A stretch of 64,000 nucleotides of DNA from Paucibacter sp. KBW04 (GCF_003852425.1 NZ_QAJN01000012.1:120009-184008), one strand, 5' to 3'. Counted from the stretch's first letter, positions 23,699 through 33,322 are shown. Program-made: numbers and translations. The notes: a model not told the origin generated them from the sequence alone.

Positions 23699-25368
23699 GT
23701 CGATCTCCGGGTTTTCCTATGCAAGACCGCGCCTTCCCTCCATCGGCCCTTAAGGCCTTTCTGCTCACCTCCTACCTGCCATGCTTTTTAGGCGCTTGGC
23801 TGCGCGCCTTGCTCAAGGCCTGGCCCGGCTTGCTATTGGCCTTGAGCGGCCTGTTCTTGTCGGCTTGCTCCGACGCCGAGGCTCCGGTCGCCGCTGAGGC
23901 TCAGCAGCAGCCGATCGCCCTGCGGCCTGAAGCACTCAGGCCCGGGCTCTTGCAAGAGGCCGCCGCGCGCGTGGCGCAACAGCCGGGCGCGGGCCGGAAC
24001 GCGGTGTGGATGCTGGCCGATGGTTACGCTGCCTTGGCCGCGCGCTTGTTGCTGGTGCAGCAGGCGCAGCGCAGCCTGGATCTGCAGTACTACATCTGGC
24101 ATGACGATATTGCCGGCGCCTTGCTATTCGATGCCCTGCGCCAGGCGGCCGACCGAGGCGTGCAGGTGCGCCTGCTGCTGGACGACAACAACACCGCCGG
24201 CATGGATGAGCTGCTGGCCGCGCTGGACGCGCATCCGCGCATCGAAGTCCGCTTGTTCAATGCCAACGAGCACCGGCGCTGGCGCTGGTTGGGCTATATC
24301 ACTGATTTCACGCGCATGAACCGGCGCATGCACAACAAATCACTGACGGCCGATGGGCTTGCCAGCATCGTCGGTGGGCGCAATGTGGGCGACGCGTATT
24401 TCGGTCTGGGTGATCAAACCTTGTTTGCCGATTTGGATGTGCTGGCCCTGGGGCCGGTGGCGGGCGATGTGAGCGCCGATTTTGAGCGTTACTGGCGCAG
24501 TGCGCCGGTGCGACCCGCAGGCTCGCTCCTGGCGGCGGCCCAGCCCGGCGTGCTGGAGGTCTTGGCTGTGCGGGCGCAGGCCTTGTCGCGCACGCCGCAG
24601 GCGCGCCGCTACATCGAGGCCTTGTCGGCGCAAGGCTCGGCGGGCAGCCTGTTGAACGGCCGCCCGCCCGATGCCTGGAGCAGCCTACAGCTGGTCAGTG
24701 ATGACCCCGCCAAGGGCCTGGGGCCGGTGCCCGCTGCCAGCCTGCTCACCCATGAGCTGGCGCAGGGCCAGCAGCCGCCCAAGCGTTCCCTGCATCTGAT
24801 CTCACCCTACTTTGTGCCGGGGGAAAAAGGCATGCAGTGGTTCGCCGAATTGCGGCGCCAAGGCGTGCAGGTGCTGGTGCTGACCAATGCGCTGGCGGCC
24901 ACCGATGTGGCCGTGGTGCATTCGGGTTATGCCAAATACCGCCATGAACTCTTGGCAATGGGGGTGCAGCTGTGGGAGCTGAAGCCCGACGCCTCGGCCC
25001 CGAGCATCGTCTCGGCTTTTGGCGCTGAAGGCAGCTCCTCGGCCAGCCTGCATGCCAAGACTTTTCTGGCCGATTGCGACCGTCTCTTCGTGGGTTCCTT
25101 TAATCTCGATCCCCGCTCGGCCAGCCTGAATACCGAGATGGGAGTGACGCTGGCCGCCCCTGACTTGGCCCAGACCGTGTGCGCGCATCTGCAGGCCCAG
25201 CTGCCCTTGCATGCCTATCAGCTCAAGCTGGCTACAGACGGGCAGATGGAGTGGTGGGAAGAGCAGGCGCAAGCTCGCAAGGTCTGGACCGAGGAGCCGC
25301 ACAGCAGCGCTTGGCAACGCGCCATGCTGCGGCTGCTGGCCTGGCTGCCGGTGGAGTGGTTGTTGTAG
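23695..25368 (+). CDS. Phospholipase D family protein, cardiolipin synthase ClsC-like
   Basis: A 557-residue protein with two HxKxxxxD motifs: MHNKSLTADGLASIVGGRN and LHAKTFLADCDRLFVGSFN, followed by the usual DPRSASLNTEMGV. This is the layout of ClsC, which makes cardiolipin from phosphatidylethanolamine and phosphatidylglycerol. The N-terminus has a hydrophobic segment and LSGLFLSAC, which may be a lipobox, but it lies about 55 residues from the GTG start (23695), so the anchor type is unclear. An ATG at 23719 is an alternative start. Confidence 0.9.
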   Translation: MSRSPGFPMQDRAFPPSALKAFLLTSYLPCFLGAWLRALLKAWPGLLLALSGLFLSACSDAEAPVAAEAQQQPIALRPEALRPGLLQEAAARVAQQPGAGRNAVWMLADGYAALAARLLLVQQAQRSLDLQYYIWHDDIAGALLFDALRQAADRGVQVRLLLDDNNTAGMDELLAALDAHPRIEVRLFNANEHRRWRWLGYITDFTRMNRRMHNKSLTADGLASIVGGRNVGDAYFGLGDQTLFADLDVLALGPVAGDVSADFERYWRSAPVRPAGSLLAAAQPGVLEVLAVRAQALSRTPQARRYIEALSAQGSAGSLLNGRPPDAWSSLQLVSDDPAKGLGPVPAASLLTHELAQGQQPPKRSLHLISPYFVPGEKGMQWFAELRRQGVQVLVLTNALAATDVAVVHSGYAKYRHELLAMGVQLWELKPDASAPSIVSAFGAEGSSSASLHAKTFLADCDRLFVGSFNLDPRSASLNTEMGVTLAAPDLAQTVCAHLQAQLPLHAYQLKLATDGQMEWWEEQAQARKVWTEEPHSSAWQRAMLRLLAWLPVEWLL

Positions 25369-25398
25369 CGCCTAGCCGCGCTTCGTTCCGCCATGCGA

Positions 25399-26586
25399 TC
25401 AGAGCAGCCCCAAGTCCCTGGCCTTGGCCCCAGGGAAGACTTGGCTGAGTTGCGCCGCGCTCAAGCCGTACTGCCGCTGGAACAAGCCGCCCAGCACGGC
25501 GCGGTAGTCATTGAGCACGGACAAGTCGCGGTCCTGGAACAGGGTGGCGCGTTCCACGGCGACCTGCTCGCCTGCGACGCGCTGGCCGCGCATGCCGCCG
25601 CCTAGCACCCACATCACCGTGCCGTGACCGTGGTCGGTGCCGCGGTTGCCGTTCTGCCTGAAGGTGCGGCCGAATTCGCTGAGCACGACGACGGTGGTGT
25701 TCTTCCAGGCCGGCCCCATCTCTTGCGCGAAGCCGGCCAGGCCTTGGCCCAACTCGTCAAAGCGGTTGGCCAGATAGCCGGTGGCGCCGCCCTGGCCCAC
25801 ATGCGTGTCCCAGCCGCCCACATCGACAAAGCCGAGATTGAAGTTCTCGCGCATCAGCTTGGCGATGCGCCGGGCCTCCAGCTCAAAGCCCTTGGCCGAG
25901 ATGGCCTGGCGGCTGGCGGCCTGCATCTCGCCGGCCAGATCGCGCATCAGCTCCTGGCGCAAGGCGAAGCCCTCTTGCACCGTCGCGGCCAGCGGCGTGC
26001 CGCGGTACATGGCGGCAATGATCTCGCTCTGACGCGTGTCGATCGCGGGCTTGGCCAGGGATTTGAGCGCGGTATTGGGCACCTTCTCGCTACCCTGGAA
26101 AATCTTGGGCAGTTGATCGGTGAAGGCCATGGGCGAGCTCCCACTGAGCTGGCCGGCCAGGCGGTTCAGAAAGCCCGAGCCATAGTCTTTGCGCCCGCTG
26201 CTGGGCTGGCCCAACTCCATGCTGTCCTGCGTCTCGAAATGGCTGCGCGATAAGTCGTCGGTGCCGGCAAAAGGCACGAAGGCCAGCTCGCCTCGCTGGT
26301 AAAGCGGGTAGAGGCTCTCGCGCAGGGCCGGGTGCAAACCCCAGTCGCCGTTGAGCGGCAGGGCCGATGTGAGCTCGGAGGAGGGCGGGGCGATGGCGAT
26401 GTCTTTGCGCACCTCGTAGTAAAAGCTGCTGGCGTGGGGCACCAGCAAGCTGGCGGCGTCATAGCCGCCGCGCAGAAAGACCAGCAAAAACTTCGGCGCA
26501 GAGGCGCTGGCCCCGGCCGCCAGCAGCCGGCCGGTGGCGCCTAAATTCAAACCCAGGGAGGCAGCTAAGAGTGTGCGGCGACGCAT
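25399..26586 (-). CDS. DUF1501 protein, Tat-exported
   Basis: A 395-residue protein with a twin-arginine-type leader (MRRRTLLAASLGLNLGATG). The DUF1501 domain belongs to the alkaline phosphatase superfamily; visible motifs are FLRGGYDAASLLVP, DDLSRSHFETQDSME, FVDVGGWDTHVGQGG, TTVVVLSEFGRTFRQNGNRGTDHGHG and MWVLGGGMRG. It forms a pair with the DUF1800 gene 13 bases upstream, a widespread combination of unknown function at the cell envelope. Confidence 0.92.
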   Translation of the reverse strand: MRRRTLLAASLGLNLGATGRLLAAGASASAPKFLLVFLRGGYDAASLLVPHASSFYYEVRKDIAIAPPSSELTSALPLNGDWGLHPALRESLYPLYQRGELAFVPFAGTDDLSRSHFETQDSMELGQPSSGRKDYGSGFLNRLAGQLSGSSPMAFTDQLPKIFQGSEKVPNTALKSLAKPAIDTRQSEIIAAMYRGTPLAATVQEGFALRQELMRDLAGEMQAASRQAISAKGFELEARRIAKLMRENFNLGFVDVGGWDTHVGQGGATGYLANRFDELGQGLAGFAQEMGPAWKNTTVVVLSEFGRTFRQNGNRGTDHGHGTVMWVLGGGMRGQRVAGEQVAVERATLFQDRDLSVLNDYRAVLGGLFQRQYGLSAAQLSQVFPGAKARDLGLL

Positions 26587-26599
26587 GGTGATCCTTTGC

Positions 26600-28138
26600 C
26601 TAGCGGCTCATGAATTCGGGTGAGGACAGCAGGAATGAATTCCACTCTTGCGGCGAGTTCGCTTGTTCCAAGGCCTGTTGGGTGGCCGGGCTGAGCGTCT
26701 TGGCGATGGATTTGTAGAACAGCGCATTGGCCAGCTGCGGGAAGGCGGCTTTCTCTTGCGGCTGCGGCCCCTCGGTTTTGAACAGGCCGGCGCTGCCCGA
26801 GCCTATGGCCTTGGCGATCTCGAAGCGGGTGCTCATCTGGCCGGGGCTGCTCCAGGCCTTGGCGCTCAAGGGGTAGCCGTCGGGCGTGAGGCGGCCGTAA
26901 AGCGGCTCGCCCATGCGGTTCAGCCAGTTGAGCATGGGGCCCACATTGAGCACCGGCTTTTGTTCATAGGCCAGGCGCACGGCGGAGACCACATAGCGCA
27001 TCGGGTCCTTGAACTTGCGCGGCCCGGCTTGATTGAACTCGGCCGAGTTGAACAGCAGCGCCAAGGTGGCCGCGATATCGCCCCCGTTCGCTGTGAAGGC
27101 CTGCGCCATGCGCTGCACCAAGGCGGGCGGCGGCTCGTCGCTGAGCCAGAACTGGGCCAGCTTGCGGCTGATGAACTGGGCCGTGGACGGATGGCTGGCC
27201 AGGCGGTCCAGGGCCTCGTTCAGCTCGGCCAGGCCTTGGGCCTTGATGGGCTGGCCCAGCAGCGTCTTGACACCGAAGTCATGCCGGGCCGGGTTGAACT
27301 CGAACATGGCTTTGCGTACATAAAAGCCTTGCAAGTCTTTTCTCAAGCGGGGCGTGTCGGGGCCAGCGTTGCTGCCTACACCGGTGAGCACACGGGCCAG
27401 CTCCTGCACATCGCGCTGGCTGTAGCCGCCGTCCACGCCCAGGGTGTGCAGCTCCATCAGTTCACGGGCGAAGTTCTCGTTGATGCGGCCGACGGCGTTC
27501 TGCTCGTTGTCCAGATAGCGCAGCATGGCCGGGTGGGTGGCCACCGCGCCCAGCAAATCACGGAACTTGCCCAGGGCGTGGGGGCGAACAGCACTTTCTT
27601 CATAGTCGCCCACCATGGCGCGCAGATTGCCCTTGCCCTGGAAGATGCTGAAGTGGTTCAGCCAGAACCAGTTCATCTGTTCCAACACTTGATGGTTGGA
27701 GTAGAGCGCCCGCAGCAGATGGCGGCTGGCCGCCTCGCGGGCCAGGCGATTCATCTCTTGCTGGAAGGCTTGCTGGGCGGCTTTCTTTTGCTCGTCGTCC
27801 TTGATCGCATCGGCATCCTTGCGCCGCTGCTCCATCGTCAGCACCAGCTCTTGCAGCGGCTTTTGGGCGATCGTCATGGCCTCAATCTGGGTCTGCAGCT
27901 GGCGCGGTAGCGCCGGGCCTTGGGGGTGGAGCTGGCCCTGCAAAAAGGCCTGAGCTGGCTGTTGAGAGGCCTGCTCAAGCGTGTTGCTATTGGCGCCCCA
28001 GCTCAGGCGGTTGACCCAGGCATAGTCCACCGAGGCTGTTGGCTGCACGGCGCCCGGGCCGGCGCAGCCGCTCATCCCGCCAGCCAGGGCGAGGGCGCAA
28101 ACAAAGGCGGCGTTGCGGGGGGAGCATGTCAGACGCAT
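26600..28138 (-). CDS. DUF1800 protein, exported
   Basis: A 512-residue protein with a signal peptide and lipobox-like site (ALALAGGMSGC). The DUF1800 domain runs from about residue 40 to the end: VNRLSWGANSNTLEQ, QMNWFWLNHFSIFQGKG, NFARELMELHTLGVDGGYSQRDV, PARHDFGVKTLLG, HPSTAQFISRKLAQFW and SPEFMSR at the C-terminus. It is transcribed with the DUF1501 gene. Biochemical role unknown. Confidence 0.92.
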   Translation of the reverse strand: MRLTCSPRNAAFVCALALAGGMSGCAGPGAVQPTASVDYAWVNRLSWGANSNTLEQASQQPAQAFLQGQLHPQGPALPRQLQTQIEAMTIAQKPLQELVLTMEQRRKDADAIKDDEQKKAAQQAFQQEMNRLAREAASRHLLRALYSNHQVLEQMNWFWLNHFSIFQGKGNLRAMVGDYEESAVRPHALGKFRDLLGAVATHPAMLRYLDNEQNAVGRINENFARELMELHTLGVDGGYSQRDVQELARVLTGVGSNAGPDTPRLRKDLQGFYVRKAMFEFNPARHDFGVKTLLGQPIKAQGLAELNEALDRLASHPSTAQFISRKLAQFWLSDEPPPALVQRMAQAFTANGGDIAATLALLFNSAEFNQAGPRKFKDPMRYVVSAVRLAYEQKPVLNVGPMLNWLNRMGEPLYGRLTPDGYPLSAKAWSSPGQMSTRFEIAKAIGSGSAGLFKTEGPQPQEKAAFPQLANALFYKSIAKTLSPATQQALEQANSPQEWNSFLLSSPEFMSR

Positions 28139-28302
28139 GGGTGTGGCCCTGGGCAGAGTCGCAGTCGAAATTTCAGGTTAGCCGTGAAGCTTGAAGAAGA
28201 CAACGCCGCAAGCATGCCTGCCCGAGGACAATTTCTCTGTGTTTGTTTGCAAAGTTCTTGCACTCCTTCGCTGCTTTGGAATCACACCGCCTAGCGCCCG
28301 GT

Positions 28303-28471
28303 CTAGGAGGCTGTCGGACTTGGAATCCGCCGGCGGACAATCGGCCGCAGCGGCCCATTTCTCACCGGCTTTTTGCCCCATAGCCTGGCTATGGGGCTGC
28401 AAATCCGGCAAGAACTGGTCTCGCTGGGGCCGATTTCCGCTTTCGGCGGCCCAAGTCCGACAGCCTCCTAG
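28303..28471. repeat. 169-bp palindromic repeat element (MITE- or BIME-like)
   Basis: The ends are perfect 21-base inverted repeats beginning CTAGGAGGCTGTCGGAC. The centre at 28376-28396 is CCCCATAGC-CTG-GCTATGGGG. In between, the two arms align with mismatches (for example ATCGGCC, CCGG and TTTTGC/TTTGC blocks), so the whole is one imperfect palindrome centred at 28387. No ORF is inside. It sits in the 379-base gap between the divergent DUF1800 and rmuC genes. A relic end is found at 15484-15504. No target duplication is obvious. Confidence 0.8.
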
Positions 28472-28517
28472 GCCCGCCAGGCGAGCGAGCCCGGCAGCGC
28501 ACTGACACAATGGGCGC

Positions 28518-30062
28518 ATGAGTATTTTTGAATTGCTGGTTCTGGTCTTGTTGCTCTTGCTGATGGTGCTGCTTTTGTGGGGTTTACGCCTGCAAATGCG
28601 CAGCGGCGCCGCGGCAGCCGAGGCGGGCCAGCAAAGCAGCGATTTGCTCAGCCGCCAGCTCGGGGCCCTGGTGCAAGCCTCCAGCGAGCGTCTGGAGCGC
28701 GAATTGCGCAATGAGCTGAGCCGCAGCAATGCTGGCATGCGGCAAGAGTTGTTGCAGACCCTGAGCCAGTTTCAGCAGGCTTTGCTGAACCAGGGCGGCG
28801 ATGTGGCCCGCACCCAGAACGAGCAGATCGACTCCTTTCGCCTGCAGCTGGCCAATCTGCAACAAGGCCTGAGCCAAGGCCTGCAGCAAAGCACCCAGGC
28901 TTTTGCCGCCCAAGCGCTGGCGGCCCGTGAGGCGCAAGACGCCGCCGCGCTGCGCGGCACGCAAGCCCAGACCGAGGCCTTGCAGCGCCTGGGTCTGAGC
29001 ATCAATGAGCAGCTCAAGGCGATGGCCGATCGCAATGAACAGCGCCTGGCCCAGGTGCAGACGGCGGTCGATCAACGCCTCAGCCTGATCCAGCAGGACA
29101 ACGAGAAAAAGCTGGAACAGATGCGCGCCACCGTCGACGAAAAGCTGCACGCCACCCTGGAACAACGCCTGGGCGAGAGCTTCAAGCAGGTGGCGGACCG
29201 CCTGGAGCAGGTGCACAAAGGCCTGGGTGAGATGCAGAACCTGGCCCGCGATGTGGGCTCGCTCAACCGCGTGCTCACCAACGTCAAGACACGCGGCATC
29301 TTTGGCGAGGTGCAGCTGGCCGGCCTGTTGGAGCAGGTGTTCACGCCCGAGCAGTACGCCAGCAATGTGGCCACCATCCCCGGTAGTAGCGAGCGGGTGG
29401 AGTTCGCGATTGCGCTGCCCGGCCAGCGTGAGGATGGCGCGCCCTTGTGGCTGCCCATCGATGCCAAGTTCCCGCGCGAGGACTACGAGCGCCTGCTGGA
29501 GGCGCAGGACCGCGCCGATGCGGCGGGCGTTGAAGCGTCTGCCAAGGCCATCGAGAATCGCTTGCGCCTGGAGGCCAAGACGATTCGCGAGAAGTACATT
29601 TCGCCACCGCACACCACCGACTTCGGCATGCTCTTCGTGCCCACCGAGGGCCTGTATGCCGAGGCCCTGCGCCGCCCCGGCCTGGTGGAGGCCTTGCAGC
29701 GCGAGCACAAGGTCATGCTGGTGGGGCCCACCACCTTGCTGGCCACGCTGACCAGCTTGCAGATGGGCTTTCGCACCCTGGCGCTGGAGAAGCGTTCGGC
29801 CGAAGTCTGGGAGGTGCTGGGCGCCGTCAAGACCGAATTTGGCAAGTTTGGCGAGGTGCTGGCCAAGACCAAGAAGAAACTGGAAGAAGCCAGCAACACC
29901 ATCGACGCGGCCGAGACCCGCACCCGTGCCATGACGCGCAAGCTCAAGAGCGTGGAGGCCTTGCCCGAGGAGGCGGCGGGCAAGCTGCTCAAGCTGGGTT
30001 TGCCGAGCGGCGCGGCCGGGGCGCTGGAAGAGGCAGAAGATGCGGATGGGGCTGAGCTTTGA
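28518..30062 (+). CDS. rmuC: DNA recombination protein RmuC
   Basis: A 514-residue protein with one N-terminal membrane helix (LLVLVLLLLLMVLLLWGL), a long coiled coil (about 35-240) and the RmuC nuclease-like domain (about 250-440): NVKTRGIFGEVQLAGLLEQVFTPEQY, LPIDAKFPREDYERL and DFGMLFVPTEGLYAEAL. RmuC limits DNA inversion and is implicated in anti-mobile-element functions in some bacteria. The gene overlaps the following MFS gene by four bases. Confidence 0.94.
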   Translation: MSIFELLVLVLLLLLMVLLLWGLRLQMRSGAAAAEAGQQSSDLLSRQLGALVQASSERLERELRNELSRSNAGMRQELLQTLSQFQQALLNQGGDVARTQNEQIDSFRLQLANLQQGLSQGLQQSTQAFAAQALAAREAQDAAALRGTQAQTEALQRLGLSINEQLKAMADRNEQRLAQVQTAVDQRLSLIQQDNEKKLEQMRATVDEKLHATLEQRLGESFKQVADRLEQVHKGLGEMQNLARDVGSLNRVLTNVKTRGIFGEVQLAGLLEQVFTPEQYASNVATIPGSSERVEFAIALPGQREDGAPLWLPIDAKFPREDYERLLEAQDRADAAGVEASAKAIENRLRLEAKTIREKYISPPHTTDFGMLFVPTEGLYAEALRRPGLVEALQREHKVMLVGPTTLLATLTSLQMGFRTLALEKRSAEVWEVLGAVKTEFGKFGEVLAKTKKKLEEASNTIDAAETRTRAMTRKLKSVEALPEEAAGKLLKLGLPSGAAGALEEAEDADGAEL

Positions 30063-31243
30063 GCGCCGAGGCGGCCCATGCACGCTCGGCGGCCGAGCTG
30101 CGGCGCGCCTTCCCCTGGCTGATCGCCACCCTGGTGGCCGTGCATGCCTGCATGGCCGTCACCCGGGTCGCGGCCTCGCTGTGGACCCTGAACCAGGGCT
30201 TTGGCGAGTGGACGGTGGGCGTGCTCCTGAGTCTGTTTGCCATCGCGCCCATCGCCTTGTCGCTGTGGGCCGGGCGCCTGGCCGATAAGCATGGCTTTCA
30301 CCGACCGGTGGGCTTTGGCGTTAGCCTGGCCTTTACCGGCGCTGTCGTGGCCTTGGCTGGCCAGTCGCTGTGGAGCATTGCCTTCAGCTGCTTACTCTGC
30401 GGTGGTGCGGTCAGCGTGGCGGCGGTGGCCTTGCAACGTGAAGCAGGGCTGATGGCGGATGAGTCCTCCGAACTCAAACGCATCTTCAGCTGGGTGGCCT
30501 TGGGGCCGGCTTTGTCCAACGCCCTGGCACCGGTGGCGGCGGGCTTGTTGATCGACCACATCAGTTTTCGCGCTGCCTTCGTGCTGGCGCTCTTGCTGCC
30601 TCTGCTGGCCTGGGGCCTGGCGCAGAAAGTGGCGCGCCACCCACCCAATCCGCAAAGCCATGCCAGCAAGACCCGGCCCGCCTGGGATTTGCTCAGGCGC
30701 CCGGCCCTGCGCAATCTGCTGCTGCTCAATGTGGTGCTGTCGGCCTGCTGGGACGCGCACAGCTTTGTGGTGCCGGTGGTGGGCCATGCCAAGGGCTTGA
30801 GTGCTTCAGAAATCGGCCTGGTGCTGGGTGCGTTTGCGGTGGCGGCCACCTGTGTGCGCCTGGCCATCGTGCGCTTTGCTCAGCATCTGGATGAGTTGAA
30901 GGCGGTGCGCAGCGCGATGGTTTTGGCCACGCTGATGTTGCTGGTCTATGCCTGGTTGCCGGGCACGGCGGGCTTGATGGCGGGCTCGGCCGTGCTGGGT
31001 CTGGCCCTGGGTTCGGTGCAGCCCATGGTGTTGGCCTTGCTGCATCAGGTGACGCCGGCGGACCGCCAAGGTCAGGCCCTGGGCCTGCGCATGCTGGTGG
31101 TGAACAGCGCGACCGTGGCCATGCCGGTGGGCTTTGGCTTTTTGGCGGCCGCCACGGTGGTGGCCGCGCCCATGTGGTTGATGGCCAGCCTGCTGGTGTT
31201 GGCCCAGTGGCCGGCCAGCGTGATCCGCAAGCCGCAGGACTGA
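30059..31243 (+). CDS. MFS transporter
   Basis: A 394-residue major facilitator with about 12 hydrophobic segments. The TTG start at 30059 overlaps the rmuC stop. Helix 1 is PWLIATLVAVHACMAVTRVAA. The loop between helices 2 and 3 reads GRLADKHGFHRPVGFG, the GxLaDrxGrr-type MFS motif. Substrate not identifiable. Together with rmuC it is probably one transcription unit. It converges on the solute-binding gene with 10 bases between. Confidence 0.85.
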   Translation: MSAEAAHARSAAELRRAFPWLIATLVAVHACMAVTRVAASLWTLNQGFGEWTVGVLLSLFAIAPIALSLWAGRLADKHGFHRPVGFGVSLAFTGAVVALAGQSLWSIAFSCLLCGGAVSVAAVALQREAGLMADESSELKRIFSWVALGPALSNALAPVAAGLLIDHISFRAAFVLALLLPLLAWGLAQKVARHPPNPQSHASKTRPAWDLLRRPALRNLLLLNVVLSACWDAHSFVVPVVGHAKGLSASEIGLVLGAFAVAATCVRLAIVRFAQHLDELKAVRSAMVLATLMLLVYAWLPGTAGLMAGSAVLGLALGSVQPMVLALLHQVTPADRQGQALGLRMLVVNSATVAMPVGFGFLAAATVVAAPMWLMASLLVLAQWPASVIRKPQD

Positions 31244-31253
31244 AGCCTGCGCC

Positions 31254-32243
31254 CTAGCTGCAGGTCTTGGCGACCAGGCTGCTGCTCAATCCCGCCTTTT
31301 GGGGCTTGCCGAGCTCGCCTCGTGATCCCGCTTGGCGGAACCAAAGCTCCTTGCGCTCCAGCGGTGTGGCGGCCGGCAGCAGGGGATTGGGCAACTCGAT
31401 CACCATGCGAGAAGCGAGCGCAGCCTTGCGCAGCAGCGGGCCGAAGTGGCGCTCGAACAGGCAGTCAAAGCTGCCGTCCAGCAGGGCCTGCTCCAGGCCC
31501 TGGCGCACCGTATCGGCCAGGGCTTGATTGTCTTTGCGCACGAAGAAGTAAAGCGCCGTGGGGTAGTGGATCAGCACATGCGTGTCCACCGCGAGCTGGC
31601 CCTGGCCCAGCAGATCTACTTCCTGCCAGGCCTCCAGCACCGAGCGCGGGAAGTAGTCAAAGCGATGCAGGGCCAGCATGCGGAACAAGGCCTCGTAACT
31701 GCCCACCCCGTTGACGCTGATGCCGCTGTTGCGCAGGATTTGGGTGTCGGGCCAGTCTTGACCCTGGCCGGCCACCAGGGCTTGCAGGCCTTGCAGATTG
31801 CGCACACCGGCCAAGGCCTCGGGCCGGTCGGCGGCGACCAAGGCCACGCGCAGGCCCAGCAGGCCTTTGTCTATGGGGATGCGTATGGGCAGCAGCGCGT
31901 TCTCGCGGGCCACCGAAGTCATGCTCCAGGCGATGTCCAGGCCATGGCCCAGCTCCAACTCCTTGAGCACGCGCAGCTGAGTCATGGCCGTGGCGGCGGG
32001 CTCCAGCTGATAGAGCGTGCCCGTTTGCTTGGACAAGGCCAGGCGCAGCAGGTCCAGCACATAGCTGTTGCGAGCGTCGCGTTCTGACTCTGGCCGCGGG
32101 TAGACCAGACTCACCCGCTTGGGCGCCACAGCCTGGGCCCGGGCAGGGCTGGGCAGGGCCAGGTTGGCCAGCAGCAAGGCCGCCATCAAGCAAGCCTTGA
32201 GTAAACCCGACAAGCTGGAATGCAGCCCTTGCAGGGGTTTCAT
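31254..32243 (-). CDS. Periplasmic solute-binding protein, SBP_bac_3-like
   Basis: A 329-residue protein with a signal peptide (LLKACLMAALLLANLALPSPARA) and a bilobal amino-acid-type binding domain. Recognisable blocks are RNSYVLDLLRLALSKQTG, VRNLQGLQALVAGQGQDWPD, DYFPRSVLEAWQEV and HYPTALYFFVRKDN. No permease or ATPase gene is adjacent, so it may be a sensory or orphan receptor. The last 20 residues extend past the usual end at ERKELWFR. Confidence 0.8.
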   Translation of the reverse strand: MKPLQGLHSSLSGLLKACLMAALLLANLALPSPARAQAVAPKRVSLVYPRPESERDARNSYVLDLLRLALSKQTGTLYQLEPAATAMTQLRVLKELELGHGLDIAWSMTSVARENALLPIRIPIDKGLLGLRVALVAADRPEALAGVRNLQGLQALVAGQGQDWPDTQILRNSGISVNGVGSYEALFRMLALHRFDYFPRSVLEAWQEVDLLGQGQLAVDTHVLIHYPTALYFFVRKDNQALADTVRQGLEQALLDGSFDCLFERHFGPLLRKAALASRMVIELPNPLLPAATPLERKELWFRQAGSRGELGKPQKAGLSSSLVAKTCS

Positions 32244-32339
32244 GGGTAAGCCTGTCTCGAACTGTCAGGGATGGGACCTTGGGACGAGTTCTGGAAGCCT
32301 TTTGCTTCCTATTTTTGTGACGGCATTTGCTGCCCTAGC

Positions 32340-32359
32340 CTGGCGCTTGCTAGCGCCAG
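32340..32359. other. Small hairpin in the gap between the solute-binding gene and the kinase gene
   Basis: CTGGCGCT-TGCT-AGCGCCAG, an 8-bp perfect stem with a 4-base loop, without an adjacent T-run. It may be a structural element in the leader of the solute-binding gene or behind the kinase gene. Confidence 0.4.
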
Positions 32360-32473
32360 AAATGAGCGGACTGCGGCGATGATAGGTGAGGCTTTGTGGT
32401 GCTGGGGGGCAGAATTCCCCTTCATTGATCGGGGTCAATTCCGCCTTTTGCGGACCGCGGCCTGCTGGCGGGT

Positions 32474-33322
32474 TCAGCGGGCCTGGCTCATGTGCAGGCG
32501 GCGGGCCGCGTCTTCGTCGCGGGCATCGTCGATTTCGCGCAGCACGCCGCGCAGGTCCACCGTCTTGTGCTTGCGTTGGAAGCGGCCGCTCAAGGGCGTG
32601 TCGGGCTGCAGGGCGCCGCGCTCGTAGAGGGCCCAGATCTCGGCGCCGAAATCGGTTTGCAGCAGGGCTGGCGCTGTTTGGCCGAAGAAGTTGCGCAGGT
32701 TTTCCACATCGCGCAGCAGCATGCGCTGGGCGTGGTTGTTGCCGGCTGCGTCCACCGCCTGGGGCAGGTCGATGATGACGGGGCCGTCTTCGGCCAGCAA
32801 GATATTGAACTCCGACAAATCGCCATGCACCACGCCAGCGCACAACATGCGCACAACTTCACGAATCAGGCGGGCGTGATGATCCAGGGCTTGTTCGGGT
32901 GTGAAGACGCTGTCGTTCAGGCGCGGGGCGGCATCGCCATGGGCGTCGCAGACCAGCTCCATCAGCAAGACGCCTTCGAAGAAGAGGTACGGTTTGGGCA
33001 CCCGCACGCCGGCGGCGGCCAGGCGATAGAGGGCGTCGACCTCGGCGTTTTGCCAGGCCTCTTCCTGCTTCTCGCGGCCGAAGCGCGTGCCCTTGGCCAT
33101 GGCGCGGGCCTCGCGACTGTTCTTGACCTTGCGGTTCTCGGTGTAGTCCACCGCCTGGCGGAAGCTGCGCTGCGTGGCCTCTTTGTAAACCTTGGCGCAA
33201 CGGGTTTCCTCGCCACAGCGCACCACGAAAACCTGCGCCTCCTTGCCGCTCATCAGCTGGCGCTGCACGCCGTCGATCAAGCCTTCGTCCAGCAGTGACT
33301 GCAGTCGTTTGGGTGTCTTCAT
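32474..33322 (-). CDS. RIO1-like protein kinase, PA4780 family
   Basis: A 282-residue atypical Ser/Thr kinase. The ATG at 33322 gives MKTPKRLQSLLDEGLIDGV; the upstream extension of the frame is noise. The kinase parts are visible: GKEAQVFVVRCGEETRCAKVY with the ATP-binding Lys, catalytic VHGDLSEFNILL (Asp in HGD, Asn in EFN) and metal-binding VIIDLPQAVD (IIDLP replaces DFG). Proteins of this family are found in many proteobacteria; target unknown. It stands alone. Confidence 0.9.
   Translation of the reverse strand: MKTPKRLQSLLDEGLIDGVQRQLMSGKEAQVFVVRCGEETRCAKVYKEATQRSFRQAVDYTENRKVKNSREARAMAKGTRFGREKQEEAWQNAEVDALYRLAAAGVRVPKPYLFFEGVLLMELVCDAHGDAAPRLNDSVFTPEQALDHHARLIREVVRMLCAGVVHGDLSEFNILLAEDGPVIIDLPQAVDAAGNNHAQRMLLRDVENLRNFFGQTAPALLQTDFGAEIWALYERGALQPDTPLSGRFQRKHKTVDLRGVLREIDDARDEDAARRLHMSQAR

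Noticed and set aside
28303-28471. Reading the 28.3 kb palindrome as a tRNA or CRISPR array
   Set aside because: There is no clover-leaf and no repeat-spacer periodicity, only a single long mirror symmetry.
28584-30083. Minus-strand 499-codon frame opposite rmuC, and 36343-37872 opposite LivM/LivG
   Set aside because: Both are shadows of conserved genes and are rich in Q, H and G as expected of mirror frames.
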